Origin: JAPOUP01 sp965201085 | GTDB lineage: Bacteria > Pseudomonadota > Alphaproteobacteria > Rhodobacterales > Rhodobacteraceae | Direction: 5' to 3' | Assembly: GCA_965201085.1 (NCBI GenBank) | Contig: CBDAVS010000015.1 | Coordinates: forward strand, 248,001-312,000 | Length of the DNA: 64,000 bases | Shown here: piece by piece, positions 35,600 through 45,250 of the stretch | Position numbering within the stretch: the stretch's first letter is position 1 | Layout: each line of letters opens with the position of its first letter | Position numbers and translations under genes: made by a program | The notes under the pieces: generated by a model | Told to the model about the DNA's origin: nothing | Seen by the model: only the letters and a program-made list of their open reading frames with translations | The model's database searches: none

Positions 35600-36614
35600 G
35601 GCCGTCTTCCTCATTTCCGGCAATGGCACCGTCAATTAACCGATACGCCAGCAGATCGGGAATGTCATGCGGATCCCGGACGAGGGGCCGAACCGACCGA
35701 GGCAGCGCCGCGAGCCGGTTCCGAAAATCCCGGTAAGCGGCGACGGCTTCCTTTCGATCCACGAAGCGGAACCGGATGGGGTCGCCGGGTCGGGCCTGGG
35801 CGATTAACGGAATATCAGGGGGAATCACCGTCCCGATACGGGGATAGCCGCCCGTGGTCTGGCATTCTCCCAGCAGTACGAACGGCACACCTTCGCCCGC
35901 GATCTGTATGTCTCCCGGAACGACCGTTTCGGACAGGGTATCGAGCTGCTCCTCTGCCTGGAACGGAGGCCCGTTGAACGCCATTCGCACCCCCATGCGA
36001 TTACCCCGTGGGTCACGGGTGAAGTGGGTCTCCTCCAAACGGGCAATCGTCTCAGAATCGAAATGGACGGTATGGACACTCGGGACGATGCGCAGGACAC
36101 CCCCTTGGAACCGTTCCGTGACGCGAAGCGCCATGCCGATCCGGCCACCGGGATCCTCCGCGACGGACAGGACGGCACCGGACTCGATCACCCCACCGAG
36201 GCGGTTTGCCAGATGGGTGGAACGCGACCCGAGGAACAGTGGGGTATCGATGCCACCTCCCACATGAAGATAGCAGTAATTGCCGCGGAGCGTTCGACCG
36301 AGAGTGAGTGTCTTGCCGGACTTAAGCAAGTGGCAGGCGTTGAATGCTATGGGTTCGCCATCTATTTCGGCTTTGATCGGAGCTCCCGTCAGGGCAATTC
36401 GCATGTCACTTGCGGCCTCAAACGCGCCACCCGTTCCCGTCAGTTCAAGCGCCCCGGCCTCCGGAGGTTGGTCGAGCAGGGCGGCACCTTCGTGAAGCGC
36501 GAACGTATCCGCCGCGCCGCCCGCGGAAAGACCGTTATCAAGTTTGCCATACCGGCCGGTATCCTGCACCGTAACGCCCGGTCCGCATCGAAGGACCCGC
36601 AGCGGGCGATTCAT
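35577..36614 (-). CDS. pxpC: 5-oxoprolinase subunit C (biotin-dependent carboxyltransferase family, KipA-like)
   Basis: A 345-residue protein of the AHS2 family: VQDTGRYGKLDNGLSAGGAA at the N-terminus, ALELTGTGGAFEA, YLHVGGGIDTPLFLGSRST in the middle, and VPFVLLGECQTTGGYPRIG with DIPLIAQARPGDPIRF near residue 265. Starts in an ATGA overlap with the end of pxpB and overlaps pxpA. Acts with PxpA and PxpB in 5-oxoproline hydrolysis. Length and motifs are normal. Confidence 0.94.
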   Translation of the reverse strand: MNRPLRVLRCGPGVTVQDTGRYGKLDNGLSAGGAADTFALHEGAALLDQPPEAGALELTGTGGAFEAASDMRIALTGAPIKAEIDGEPIAFNACHLLKSGKTLTLGRTLRGNYCYLHVGGGIDTPLFLGSRSTHLANRLGGVIESGAVLSVAEDPGGRIGMALRVTERFQGGVLRIVPSVHTVHFDSETIARLEETHFTRDPRGNRMGVRMAFNGPPFQAEEQLDTLSETVVPGDIQIAGEGVPFVLLGECQTTGGYPRIGTVIPPDIPLIAQARPGDPIRFRFVDRKEAVAAYRDFRNRLAALPRSVRPLVRDPHDIPDLLAYRLIDGAIAGNEEDGHDDFNRP

Positions 36615-37357
36615 TCGAGCGTCTCCCGCGTCGCACCACCATCGCCGGTACGGTCAGTCGCCCGGATTTCATCGAGTTCCTCCCCGATCACCTCCCGGAA
36701 CGTCACCTCGTCTCCGGGGGATAGCGGAAAAGGCTGTTCGCATGTCGGGCGGAAGCACTCGAAAGCGGTTTGCCCTATATGCCTCCATCCGGTGGGAGCG
36801 GGGCCCGCGAATATGATGAGCTGACGAATCGCCACGACAAGGGCACCGCCCGGAACCCGTTGGTTGAGGCGCACCATGCGAGGAATATTCCATCGCTCCG
36901 GAAGTTCACCCATATAGGGCTGTCCGGGAGCGAATCCGATGGTCAGCACGCGTAGTCTGGTTTGCGCGATATCTTGGCGAGCCTTATCGGTATCGAGCCC
37001 CGCGCAGATGGCGGCTTCCGCAAACTGCGGCCCGTATTGGCCACCGATCACGGTCGGAATGCGCCAAAGCGTTCTTCCCGCCGGAAGCGACGCGGACAGC
37101 CAGTCCTCGCTCGCCAGCAGAGCGAAGAGCCGAGCGTCCAGAGACTCATGGCTGATCCTAAGCGGATCAAATCGCAGGAACACAGAAACAAGGGTCGTCG
37201 CGGTCTCTTCGATCCCTTCCCATCGCCGCGCTTCGACCGCCGCTCGGAATGCCAGCGCTGCCTGGTTGGCGGAGCTGGACAGCGTATCGTCGAAACTCAC
37301 CAGCTTTCCGGTAAGTCCGATATCACGGATTCCGGGCAGTTCTCTATCCCCGCGCAT
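36611..37357 (-). CDS. pxpB: 5-oxoprolinase subunit B (KipI-like, AHS1 family)
   Basis: A 248-residue AHS1-family protein: RIPTVIGGQYGPQFAEAA (the family has a PV.YGG-like segment here), LTIGFAPGQPYMGELPERW, VPGGALVVAIRQ and GPAPTGWRHIGQT. Its first bases overlap the end of the upstream membrane-carrier gene by 14 bases, and its stop overlaps pxpC. Together with PxpC and PxpA it makes the 5-oxoprolinase complex. Confidence 0.93.
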   Translation of the reverse strand: MRGDRELPGIRDIGLTGKLVSFDDTLSSSANQAALAFRAAVEARRWEGIEETATTLVSVFLRFDPLRISHESLDARLFALLASEDWLSASLPAGRTLWRIPTVIGGQYGPQFAEAAICAGLDTDKARQDIAQTRLRVLTIGFAPGQPYMGELPERWNIPRMVRLNQRVPGGALVVAIRQLIIFAGPAPTGWRHIGQTAFECFRPTCEQPFPLSPGDEVTFREVIGEELDEIRATDRTGDGGATRETLE

Positions 37358-38243
37358 AGAATCGTCTCATCAGGATCGGCGTTAGGCACATCGGCACCTG
37401 ATAGCATCCGATGAAGACAAGAAGAGGATCGGTAATACCGTTTGGAAGCGCAACAAGAAACAGCGCGATGTTACGGTTGCCCGCGACGACGGCCGCGGCG
37501 ACCGACGCGCCAAGCGTCCGAGCGGCGACCTGCATGCCGAAGCTCACCGCGAATGCCAGCGACAGCCAGCCAACCAGAGCCAGAGGATCATCGCGAAGTG
37601 TCGGCCCGACGGCAGCCATGAGGCCTATCACGATCACGGCCAAGGTCAGGGCGGCAAGCCCGTCGAGTTCCCGAACCGTCCCGGGTCGAGGGTCCGGAAA
37701 AAGCCATTGACGCAGGGTGAAGGCGGCACCGGTCGCGAAGGCTATCATGGCTGTCAGGCGCAGGGCCGCGTATATGACTTCGTTCGGTCCGCCCAGCGAA
37801 GGCAGCAGCCAGAACAGAGGAAGGACCGTCAGCGGCAGAAACGCGGTCCCCAGGATCAGCAGCCGCATCGCCGGTGCGGGGTCATGCCCCAGCATGACCG
37901 AAAAGGCGGGACTTCCGGAGATCGAGGGCGCCGCCAGGGCGAGCACCAAGGCGGCTCCAACCACGCTCCATTGCAGCCCAACTACAACCAGCCCGCTCGC
38001 CAGCGCGAAGGGAACGGCGAGCTGTAGAACCAGAACCAGGGCGATGTCCTGTCGCGCCTCCCTGAGATTCCCCATCACGGTTCGAGAACCGATTCGCAGG
38101 GCGCTGACAAATACCAGGAAGGCGACCATAGCGGGCAGGGCCGGCTTCAGCCAGGCCGCGAGATCGGGCAGGGTTAAACCGGCTACCAGACCGATGACAA
38201 GCTGCGCACGCCCATGGCGCGCAGCCAGTCGCAAGCTCCGCAT
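37344..38243 (-). CDS. BASS-like (bile acid:Na+ symporter family) membrane transporter
   Basis: A 299-residue integral membrane protein with about 9-10 hydrophobic helices. Segments such as LVIGLVAGLTLPDLAAWL, AALVLALAAPSISGSP, LGHDPAPAMRLLILGTAFLP and NRNIALFLVALPNG match the SBF-like/BASS carriers, including the conserved small-residue APS-x-S-GSP motif. Substrate unknown, probably an organic acid. Between the TRAP genes and pxpB on the same strand, and overlapping pxpB, so it belongs to the same operon, perhaps for export of or alternative access to the same substrate. Confidence 0.72.
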   Translation of the reverse strand: MRSLRLAARHGRAQLVIGLVAGLTLPDLAAWLKPALPAMVAFLVFVSALRIGSRTVMGNLREARQDIALVLVLQLAVPFALASGLVVVGLQWSVVGAALVLALAAPSISGSPAFSVMLGHDPAPAMRLLILGTAFLPLTVLPLFWLLPSLGGPNEVIYAALRLTAMIAFATGAAFTLRQWLFPDPRPGTVRELDGLAALTLAVIVIGLMAAVGPTLRDDPLALVGWLSLAFAVSFGMQVAARTLGASVAAAVVAGNRNIALFLVALPNGITDPLLVFIGCYQVPMCLTPILMRRFYARG

Positions 38244-38305
38244 TCAGGCCAGAACTCGAATGTTGTGGCCGATCCTGATGGAAAATTCCGGCAAATCGAG
38301 CGACG

Positions 38306-39619
38306 TCAACGACCTGGGCCCTGTCGCAGGTTATCGGGCAGCCAGGTTGCGATTTCGGGAAACGCGATCAGAACGAACACCATCAGAACCATGATCAGGA
38401 ACATCGGAAACCCGGCGCGGGCGATGAAACCCATCTCATGGTTCGTCATTCCCTGCAGCACGAACAGGTTGAACCCGATCGGCGGCGTGATCTGCGCCAT
38501 CTCGACCACGACGACAATGAAGATTCCGAACCAGATCAGGTCGATTCCCGCCTCGCGGACCATCGGTTCCACCACCGCCATGGTCAGCACGACCGATGAA
38601 ATTCCGTCCAGGAACATGCCGAGGATAATGTAGAACACCAGAAGGACCATAAGCAGCTCGAAACGCGTAAGCTCCAGCTGCGCGATCAGATCGGCGAGGC
38701 CGCGTGGCAGTCCGGTGAATCCCATGGAGAGCGACAGGAATGCGGCGCCGGCGAGAATCAGGGCGATCATGGCTGAGGTCCGAGTCGCGCCCATCAGCGA
38801 CTCGGTGAAGCTTTTCCAGGTCAGGGATCCTTGGGAGGCGGCGAGCACCAATCCGCCGATAACTCCGAACGACGCCGCCTCCGTCGCGGTGGCGTAACCG
38901 AGGTACATGGATCCGATCACCACGAGAATCAGGATGAATACCGGTATCAGGAACCTTGAATTCACGACGCGCTCTCCGAAGCGCATTGGTGCCTCGGAAC
39001 GGGGATTCCATTTTGAGGATATCTGGCTGGTGATCGCCACATAGGCCATGAACATCGAGGCTAGGATCAGGCCTGGCAGGATGCCTGCGAAGAACAGTTT
39101 CGATATCGATTCATTTATGGTCACCCCATAGACAATCAGCGTGAGCGACGGCGGAATCATCAGACCGAGCGTCGCGGCTCCGGCCAGTGTGCCGATGATA
39201 ATGCTTTCGGGGTATTCGCGTCGCCGCAGTTCCGGTATCGACATCTTTCCGACGGTGGTCAGCGTTGCCGCGCTTGAGCCCGAGACCGCCGCGAAGACCG
39301 TGCATCCCACGATGTTGGTGTGCACCAGGCCACCTGGCAGGCCCGCCAACCAGGGTGCGAGCCCCTTGAACATGTCCTCGGAAAGCCGAGTTCGGTACAG
39401 GATTTCACCCATCCATATGAACAGTGGAAGCGCGGTGAGCGTCCAGGACGACGATGCTGACCAGATTGTGGTCAGCATGACATCGCCGACCGGTCTGCTG
39501 GTGAACAGTTCCATACCAACCCAGGCGACGCCGATAAGCGCGAGGCCTACCCACACACCGGTTCCGAGGAGCAGGAAGAGGACGAACAGGAAGAGGACGA
39601 TGATCGAATAATCATCCAT
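38306..39619 (-). CDS. dctM: TRAP transporter large permease
   Basis: A 437-residue membrane protein with some 12 helices. Family signatures: ALPLFIWMGEILYRT, GCTVFAAVSGSSAATLTTVGK (the conserved substrate-site loop), TLAGAATLGLMIPPSLTLIVYG, ILGMFLDGISSVVL and AQITPPIGFNLFVLQGM. It forms the sodium-coupled transport channel of a tripartite ATP-independent importer with the small permease whose stop lies five bases before its start, and with the binding protein further upstream. Length normal. Confidence 0.95.
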   Translation of the reverse strand: MDDYSIIVLFLFVLFLLLGTGVWVGLALIGVAWVGMELFTSRPVGDVMLTTIWSASSSWTLTALPLFIWMGEILYRTRLSEDMFKGLAPWLAGLPGGLVHTNIVGCTVFAAVSGSSAATLTTVGKMSIPELRRREYPESIIIGTLAGAATLGLMIPPSLTLIVYGVTINESISKLFFAGILPGLILASMFMAYVAITSQISSKWNPRSEAPMRFGERVVNSRFLIPVFILILVVIGSMYLGYATATEAASFGVIGGLVLAASQGSLTWKSFTESLMGATRTSAMIALILAGAAFLSLSMGFTGLPRGLADLIAQLELTRFELLMVLLVFYIILGMFLDGISSVVLTMAVVEPMVREAGIDLIWFGIFIVVVVEMAQITPPIGFNLFVLQGMTNHEMGFIARAGFPMFLIMVLMVFVLIAFPEIATWLPDNLRQGPGR

Positions 39620-39624
39620 CGCGC

Positions 39625-40161
39625 TTACTCCCCGAAGCTCTGATCAACGAGGTCGCGTCTGATTCGGTGCTTGCCCGATACGATCAGGTGAATCAGATGA
39701 TCGGTCAAAGCGATCGCGAGAATCACCGCGCCGATCAGCATGAATGTCTGCGGAATCCAGAGTTCGGTTCTGTCCTGACCCTGGCTTATGTCGTTGAGTT
39801 TCCATGAAAACCATACGAATTTCTGGGCGTAATAGACAAAATACCACGCCACGGCGGTACCGATGGCGAAACACCATATTTCCATGAAGCGCCTTGTGTT
39901 CGGGCTCACGGCGTTGAGAAGAATCGAAACGCGTATGTGGCTGCCGCGGTTCAGGGCGTTGGCGAAGGCGAGAAAGGACGCGGCCGCCATGCAGTATCCC
40001 GCATAGTCGGGAGCTCCGGGAAAGACCTCCCCCGTCCATCGCGCCAGCATCTGCAGAACGATGAGCGTAAGAATCGCAACCAGGCACAAAGCGGCGAGCA
40101 CGCCTGCGGCAAGATAGATGAAATCCAGGCCGGAACGGAGCGTTCTGAGCGCAGCGGGCAT
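39625..40161 (-). CDS. dctQ: TRAP transporter small permease
   Basis: A 178-residue protein with four hydrophobic segments and the family sequence GAPDYAGYCMAAASFLAFANAL followed by RGSHIRVSILL. It anchors the large permease and completes the membrane part of the importer. It lies between the binding-protein gene (about 100 bases upstream) and dctM. Confidence 0.93.
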   Translation of the reverse strand: MPAALRTLRSGLDFIYLAAGVLAALCLVAILTLIVLQMLARWTGEVFPGAPDYAGYCMAAASFLAFANALNRGSHIRVSILLNAVSPNTRRFMEIWCFAIGTAVAWYFVYYAQKFVWFSWKLNDISQGQDRTELWIPQTFMLIGAVILAIALTDHLIHLIVSGKHRIRRDLVDQSFGE

Positions 40162-40264
40162 GGCGGTCTCTCGATTTATACTGCATCAGCCGCCCCGGAA
40201 CTTTCCGGGGCGGCATGTTCGACGGAACGGTGAGCCGTCCGTCTGGATCAGCGCGGATCCCGCG

Positions 40265-41242
40265 TCACTGCATCGCCTTGAACGCCTCAACGACGGCCTG
40301 GCCCTGTGCGCCCGCCGCTTCGAGCCACTCGGCGGTCATGGTTTCGCCGATCGCCTTGAGCTCGGCCGTCATGGTCGGATTGGCCCGCTCGACCGTCATT
40401 CCGCCATTACGCAGTCCCTGAAGGGTGAAGCCCGTATATTCCTTGGCCCGCCAGTTTCCGGCATATTCGGCAAGGCCGGCACAGGCCTGGATGATGTTCC
40501 TGTTGGCGTCGGAAACACCGGACCAGACGTCAGAGTTCACCATGACGTAGTTACGGGGCAGCCATGCATCGACTTCATAGAAATAGTTGAGAGATTCCCA
40601 CACCTTGCGATCATAGCCCGTCGATCCGGACGATACCATCGCATCGGCCACACCCGTGGCGAAAGCCTGGCTGATCTCGGCCGCTTCGATGGTGACGGGC
40701 AGCATTCCGGTGAGTTCCGCAAGCCTCGATGTTGCGTTGTTGTAGGAGCGGAACTTGATGCCCTTCATATCGGCCACCGACATCACCTCGTCGCGGAAAT
40801 ACAGACCTTGGGGAGGCCAGGGTACCGAGTAGAGCAGTGTCAGGTTCTGTTCTCCCAGAAGCGTTTCCATTTCGGGCTTGGCGACCTGCCACAGCTTTTC
40901 TGCATCGTCGAACGAAGTCGCAAGGAACGGCACCGAATCGAGGCCGAAGAGAGCGTTCTCGTTCTGATGCCCGGAGAGCAGACGCTCACCGATGGGAACC
41001 TGACCGGTCTGGATCGCCCGCTTGATCTGCGCGCCGGGGAACAGCGAGCCGGACGGGTGCGTTACGATTTCGATGTCGCCTCCGGTGCCGGTGGTTACGC
41101 ATCTAGCGAATTCCGCTCCGGTAACCGAGTGGAAATTCGAGCCGGAATACGCCATCGGCATATCCCATTTCTCGCCTGCCTGCGCCGCGGTGGCGATCGC
41201 GGCGGTTGCGGCGGTGATCAGGAATTTCGTTAAGTTACCCAT
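40265..41242 (-). CDS. dctP: TRAP transporter substrate-binding protein (DctP family)
   Basis: A 325-residue periplasmic protein. The start at 41242 is fixed by GAGGAGG seven bases before ATG. The N-terminus has a signal peptide (KFLITAATAAIATAAQA, cleavage before GEKWDMP). Family segments: THPSGSLFPGAQIKRAIQTG (conserved binding Arg), MKGIKFRSYNNATSRLAELTG, AFATGVADAMVSSGS and YFYEVDAWLP. The Arg and Asn positions indicate a carboxylate ligand. With dctQ and dctM it supplies substrate for the enzymes encoded on either side. The gap to dctQ (about 100 bases) may hold an mRNA-processing or stability element. Confidence 0.94.
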   Translation of the reverse strand: MGNLTKFLITAATAAIATAAQAGEKWDMPMAYSGSNFHSVTGAEFARCVTTGTGGDIEIVTHPSGSLFPGAQIKRAIQTGQVPIGERLLSGHQNENALFGLDSVPFLATSFDDAEKLWQVAKPEMETLLGEQNLTLLYSVPWPPQGLYFRDEVMSVADMKGIKFRSYNNATSRLAELTGMLPVTIEAAEISQAFATGVADAMVSSGSTGYDRKVWESLNYFYEVDAWLPRNYVMVNSDVWSGVSDANRNIIQACAGLAEYAGNWRAKEYTGFTLQGLRNGGMTVERANPTMTAELKAIGETMTAEWLEAAGAQGQAVVEAFKAMQ

Positions 41243-41281
41243 AGTTTTCCTCCTCATTGGGTTAGCGTTAGGCTGTGATCC

Positions 41282-42532
41282 TCAAACCCCTATCGCGAAT
41301 CGTTCGGGTGAATAGGGGGCAAGGTCAATATTCGGCTTTCTTCCAGAGATGATCTGCGCAAGCAAGCGTCCGGTTTTGGGACCTCCGGTCAGCCCGATAT
41401 GGTGGTGTCCGAAACCCGCGAAGGCCCCTTTGAGGCCGGGAATCTCCCCGATCGCCGGGATTGAGTCGGTCAGGGCTGGCCGATGTCCCATCCATTTCGT
41501 CATTTCGGACCATCGAAGCCCGGGTATGGCGGAGGTAACGCCGCGTTCGAGAAGTTCGAACGGCTCCGGCGACGCGGGAGCGTCAAGCCCGCCGAATTCG
41601 ACTATGCCAGCGGCCCGCAGTCGCCCTTCCATCGGGGTTATTACGAATTTGCCACTGGCGACCATCGCCGGAGACCGTGGCATTACCGATGGCGACCAAA
41701 GCTCGATATGGTAGCCACGTTCGGATTCCAGTCGCGGATTGAGCCCAAGCCTGGCGCAGAGCGGCCCCGACCAGACACCGGTGGCAAGCACCACCGCATC
41801 GCAGGGGATGGTTTCCCCACCTGCCCTCACACCGGCTACGGCGCCATCCGCGTGCGCGATGTCTTCCACATGAGCTTTGAGTATGCGTGCACCGTGGGTT
41901 TCGGCCTCGGCCGCAAGATCCTTGACGTATTGGCCCGGATCGGAGATCCGTCCGTGATTCTTCAGTCGGGCGGCAAATTCGAGGTTCCGGGAGTATGACC
42001 GGTCATAGCCGCTGAGCTTTTCTCCTTCCAGTTCATCCCATTCGAATCCGGCATCGTGGCGGATCGACCAGCCGAATGCGTCGGATTCGAAATCGGTGCG
42101 GTTATTATAGATGAACAGGTAGTCCGATGGAACGATCCAGCGTTCTGCGCGGGTACCGGCAGCGAGCGCCTGGTGGTCCGCGAGGCTGTCGCCGACGATG
42201 GGCATGAGCGCGTTCGCGATTCGCTGTACATCCTCAGCATTCGCGTGGCTGAGGTATTTGGATAGCCAGGGAATCAGTCGGGGAAGATAGGTCCATCTCA
42301 GAAACAGGGGTTGGCTACGGCTCAGCAGCATGCGAGGCGCCCTGCGAAGCAGTCCGGGAACGGTGATGGGCACGATGGAGCAGCTTGCGAGGACTCCGCC
42401 GTTGCCGTAGCTTGTTCCTTCGCCCGGGGCCGAGCGGTCGATCAGGATTACTTCATGCGCGTCCCGGACCAGCCACAAGGCTGTGGATACTCCGACGATT
42501 CCCGCTCCGATGACTGCTACGGTTTTGGTCAT
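41282..42532 (-). CDS. FAD-dependent D-amino-acid dehydrogenase-like oxidoreductase
   Basis: A 416-residue DAO/DadA-family flavoprotein. FAD site VAVIGAGIVGVSTALWL is at the N-terminus, followed by GEGTSYGNGGVLASCS, a glycine-rich ATGVWSGPL around residue 240, ITPMEGRLRAAGIVEFGG, and GFGHHHIGLTGGPKTGRL at the C-terminus. Expected reaction: oxidative deamination or dehydrogenation of a D-amino acid or cyclic imino acid. Four-base overlap with the racemase-like gene upstream, and directly before dctP. Substrate not determined by sequence. Confidence 0.9.
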   Translation of the reverse strand: MTKTVAVIGAGIVGVSTALWLVRDAHEVILIDRSAPGEGTSYGNGGVLASCSIVPITVPGLLRRAPRMLLSRSQPLFLRWTYLPRLIPWLSKYLSHANAEDVQRIANALMPIVGDSLADHQALAAGTRAERWIVPSDYLFIYNNRTDFESDAFGWSIRHDAGFEWDELEGEKLSGYDRSYSRNLEFAARLKNHGRISDPGQYVKDLAAEAETHGARILKAHVEDIAHADGAVAGVRAGGETIPCDAVVLATGVWSGPLCARLGLNPRLESERGYHIELWSPSVMPRSPAMVASGKFVITPMEGRLRAAGIVEFGGLDAPASPEPFELLERGVTSAIPGLRWSEMTKWMGHRPALTDSIPAIGEIPGLKGAFAGFGHHHIGLTGGPKTGRLLAQIISGRKPNIDLAPYSPERFAIGV

Positions 42533-43662
42533 GGGCGCTTTGCGTAACGTCGGAGCTTTTCCATGTCAGGTCGAATTCCCAAGCCTGGACCATCCGGAAC
42601 GGTAATCGTTCCGCCCTGGATTGGAAACGGCTCCATCAGAATGTCTTCCACCAGATGGTAGCGCGCATGATAGAATTCGCAGCCAAGGGAAATCTCCGAT
42701 GTGGCCGCCAGCAGGTGTAGCCCCGCCAGATGTGCAAGCCCGGATTCGAACATGTCTCCACCATAGGCGCACAGTCCGGCGGCGCTGGCCATACGGGCTA
42801 CGGTCTGGGCGCGGGTTGGCCCTCCCGACTTCATGACCTTGATCGAAACGCCGTCACAGATTCCTTCGGTGATGGCGCGGACCATGTCTTCCGGACCGAA
42901 GACGCTTTCGTCGGCGAGCAAGGGTACGTCGATGGCGGCGCGGATCTCCGCCATGAGACGGAAGTGATCGGCCCGCACTGGCTGCTCGATGAAAGCTGGC
43001 TTGAATTCGGCGATATCGCGGGTGCGGCTAACGGCTTTGAACGGTTCGAGTCCTTGGTTGAAATCCACACGGACCTCGAATTCCGGAAATTCATACGCGA
43101 TCCGCTCCAACCGCCGGAGGTCAAACGCATGGTCGGCGAAACCTGTCTTTAGCTTGACCAACCGTATGCCATCGTCTCGGATGCGGTGCATCAGGTCAAT
43201 GTCCGCGTCAAAGTCAGGATTGGCGATGCTGACGGACAGCGGTGCGGAAGCGCGGGCTTTTCCACCGAGCAGCGCCCAGACCGGGGCTCCTATAATGTTG
43301 CCCTGAAGATCGAGTAGCGCCGATTCCAGCGCTGCCTTGGCTTCGGTGCAGTGCGCGACCGCGCAGCGCGCGTCAGCCATAATCGTGGCGGATTCACCGA
43401 CATGGCGTCCCACCACCACGGGCCGCAGGTAGCGATCGAGAGCGGCGTAGCTCGCTTCGGAAGTTCCGGTGAAGACCGACCACGGCGACGCCTCGCCCCA
43501 TCCCTCCGCACCGCATCGGGTGCTCAGGCGCAGAACGACGATTTCGACGCTGCCTTCAACCGATCCGATACCATGGTCCCGCCGGGATGTGATCGGCAAG
43601 GACAGGTGCCATAGGTCGAAACCGGTGATGGTCTGGAGAAGGTCGGACGGTGAACTTTGCAT
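42529..43662 (-). CDS. enolase-superfamily racemase/cycloisomerase (MLE subgroup)
   Basis: A 377-residue enolase-superfamily enzyme with all catalytic positions readable: KLK at 170-172 (LVKLKTGF), metal ligands Asp200 (VRVDFNQG), Glu226 (FIEQPVR) and Asp251 (LLADES), and Lys275 (VSIKVMKSGG). The Lys pair on opposite faces is that of 1,1-proton-transfer epimerases and racemases (amino-acid and betaine epimerases) and of muconate cycloisomerases. Next to a D-amino-acid dehydrogenase-like gene, an epimerase on an amino-acid derivative is the best reading. First gene of the leftward cluster. No signal peptide. Confidence 0.9.
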   Translation of the reverse strand: MQSSPSDLLQTITGFDLWHLSLPITSRRDHGIGSVEGSVEIVVLRLSTRCGAEGWGEASPWSVFTGTSEASYAALDRYLRPVVVGRHVGESATIMADARCAVAHCTEAKAALESALLDLQGNIIGAPVWALLGGKARASAPLSVSIANPDFDADIDLMHRIRDDGIRLVKLKTGFADHAFDLRRLERIAYEFPEFEVRVDFNQGLEPFKAVSRTRDIAEFKPAFIEQPVRADHFRLMAEIRAAIDVPLLADESVFGPEDMVRAITEGICDGVSIKVMKSGGPTRAQTVARMASAAGLCAYGGDMFESGLAHLAGLHLLAATSEISLGCEFYHARYHLVEDILMEPFPIQGGTITVPDGPGLGIRPDMEKLRRYAKRP

Positions 43663-43963
43663 CGGCTATCGGTTGCCGTCTTCGCGATATCATTCCTGTA
43701 TGACGCGTTTCTTTCAGGCCGCATTGGCGCGAACGCCCAGCTGCGCCTACAGCATTTAGCCAAACGGCACAATCAGAAATTGCGCATGAATTCTGCCATG
43801 CTGGGCCACTGCGGTTGTATGGGTGAATTTCGGGCAGGGATGTCAATGTGGGACGCCATTGTTGGAGATGATCCGGCTTTTCCTGTCTCCGATGTTCTGG
43901 CGGGGCCGAATCGCAGGGTGAGCTTGATGTGACAATGCAAATGCATTGCCTATGTTGTTGTAG
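43663..43963. other. intergenic region upstream of the catabolic cluster
   Basis: About 300 bases. It must hold the promoter of the leftward cluster and of the small rightward antitoxin fragment. No boxes or operator could be assigned with confidence; no regulator gene is adjacent. Confidence 0.4.
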
Positions 43964-44096
43964 ATGGATGTGTTCATACAGGAGGCCATCATTACAGCGC
44001 GTGCTTATGCTGTATCGAAGCTCACAGATCGCTATCAGACAACGGTACCGAGCAGTGCACGCAATCAACTGCAGCTCGGCAACGGGGATCTACATA
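43964..44096 (+). pseudogene. AbrB/PrlF-type antitoxin, 3' part lost at IS end
   Basis: From ATG at 43964 about 44 codons encode a start typical of swapped-hairpin AbrB DNA-binding antitoxins: VSKLTDRYQTTVPSSARNQL then QLGNGDL. The frame then enters the IS end at 44097 and the rest is gone. CAGGAGG in this gene is internal, so the ribosome site for the ATG is unclear. The partner toxin is not directly adjacent; an AbiEii-like toxin remnant lies on the far side of the IS debris. Confidence 0.65.
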
Positions 44097-44195
44097 GTGT
44101 CTGCCGGAAAATCCCGTGTTTTTCCGGGGATCGGGCCGAATCCGGCGGATTCCGGCTTCACGGGACCTTGGCCGGGCCGGTCGAAGCGCCGCCGG
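44097..44195. mobile_element. terminal fragment of the ISNCY-type element (third copy)
   Basis: GTGTCTGCCGGAAAATCCCG and roughly the next 80 bases match the left ends of the copies at 25812 and 27617 with few mismatches (including the stretch GGGGATCGGGCCGAATCC). No transposase of that element follows, so it is an end remnant, now fused to IS4-like debris. Confidence 0.75.
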
Positions 44196-44199
44196 GGGC

Positions 44200-45250
44200 G
44201 TCGCGGACCTGGATGGCCCGGTTCAGCCTCCCGGGGTTCCGCCGGACCTTTTTCGTCCCCGGTGGCCCCGCGGTTCCGGCATGGTGTGGAGCGGGTCGAT
44301 GTCCTCCTCCGGCCGCTCCCGGGCGGGCGCGGTCAGGTCGTAGACCTTGACCGCGGTCACGGCGTCGAAGGCGGGGCGCTTTTTCAGGTCACCGGCGGCG
44401 TCGAACCCGGCGCGCGGAACCGGGTCCCTATCGTCCAGCGCCTGCGGTACCGGTCCAGCACGGTGGCGGCCTCCCCCTCCGCAGGGCGCTCCGCGGTCAG
44501 GAGCGGCCGGTGCGGGGTGTCGCCGCCGTCCTCCGGGGCCCGGCACGGCAGTGGTCGGCGGTCGCCCCGTGGTGCGGTCCGGGGATATGCTTCATGGCCA
44601 CCCGCGTGTCCGGGCAGGCGGCGGTGGACGGCTTTCCGTCCCGCCCCGGTGGGAAGGATCACCGGCGGGTCCTCACCCATGCCGTCCATCCACGCCCGTC
44701 CCATGCCAGCGATGCAGCGGCGGACCCGCCCGTCGGTGTGGCCGGAGCGTCCGTATTCCCTCCCGGCCCATGTCCCCGGCGCCGTCGCAGGGTCCGGTGG
44801 GCGTTCCCACCGGACGGCGGTCCATGTGGTCGAGCACATTCCTCCAGCCGTCCTCCGGCGCCGGGACCGTCACCATGCCGGCCGCGCCGCGCCTCCCGGA
44901 GGTGGACCCCGCCGGGGCCCGGCCCGCGCCGCCAGCGACCACGTGGCGGAGCCGGAGCCCATGGCGCCGTGGACGCCGTGGCGCTCCGGGCGTATCCAGT
45001 GGCGCACCTGGCCGTCGGGCGGTCGCACCCATCCCGGCGGATGGTGCCGCGCCACCGTCGCTTCCCACAGGCGCCTTCACCTCCGCCGCGGGGAAGCGCC
45101 TGCCGCGCGCGTCGCGCCGGTTCCCGCGCCCGCACAGGCCGCGGGCCAGCGCGTATCGGCTTGCCTCACCCGACCGCAGTGCGGCGGCGAGCCACCCGGG
45201 CGTCCGCGAACCGAAATGTACGGGTCCATACCGCATGTCCGTCCGATACA
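44200..45250 (-). pseudogene. heavily decayed transposase, IS4-like
   Basis: Very GC-rich and open by chance in several frames. On the minus strand the 5' part encodes MRYGPVHFGSRTPGWLAAAL and SGEASRYALARGLCGRGNRR, like the N-terminal domain of some IS4-type transposases; near the other end ATVLDRYRRRWTIGTRF resembles the Y-x-x-R-W-x-I-E-x-x-F motif of IS4, with Glu replaced by Gly. No continuous frame links them. Family assignment is tentative. Large plus-strand frames over this stretch are composition artefacts. Confidence 0.45.
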
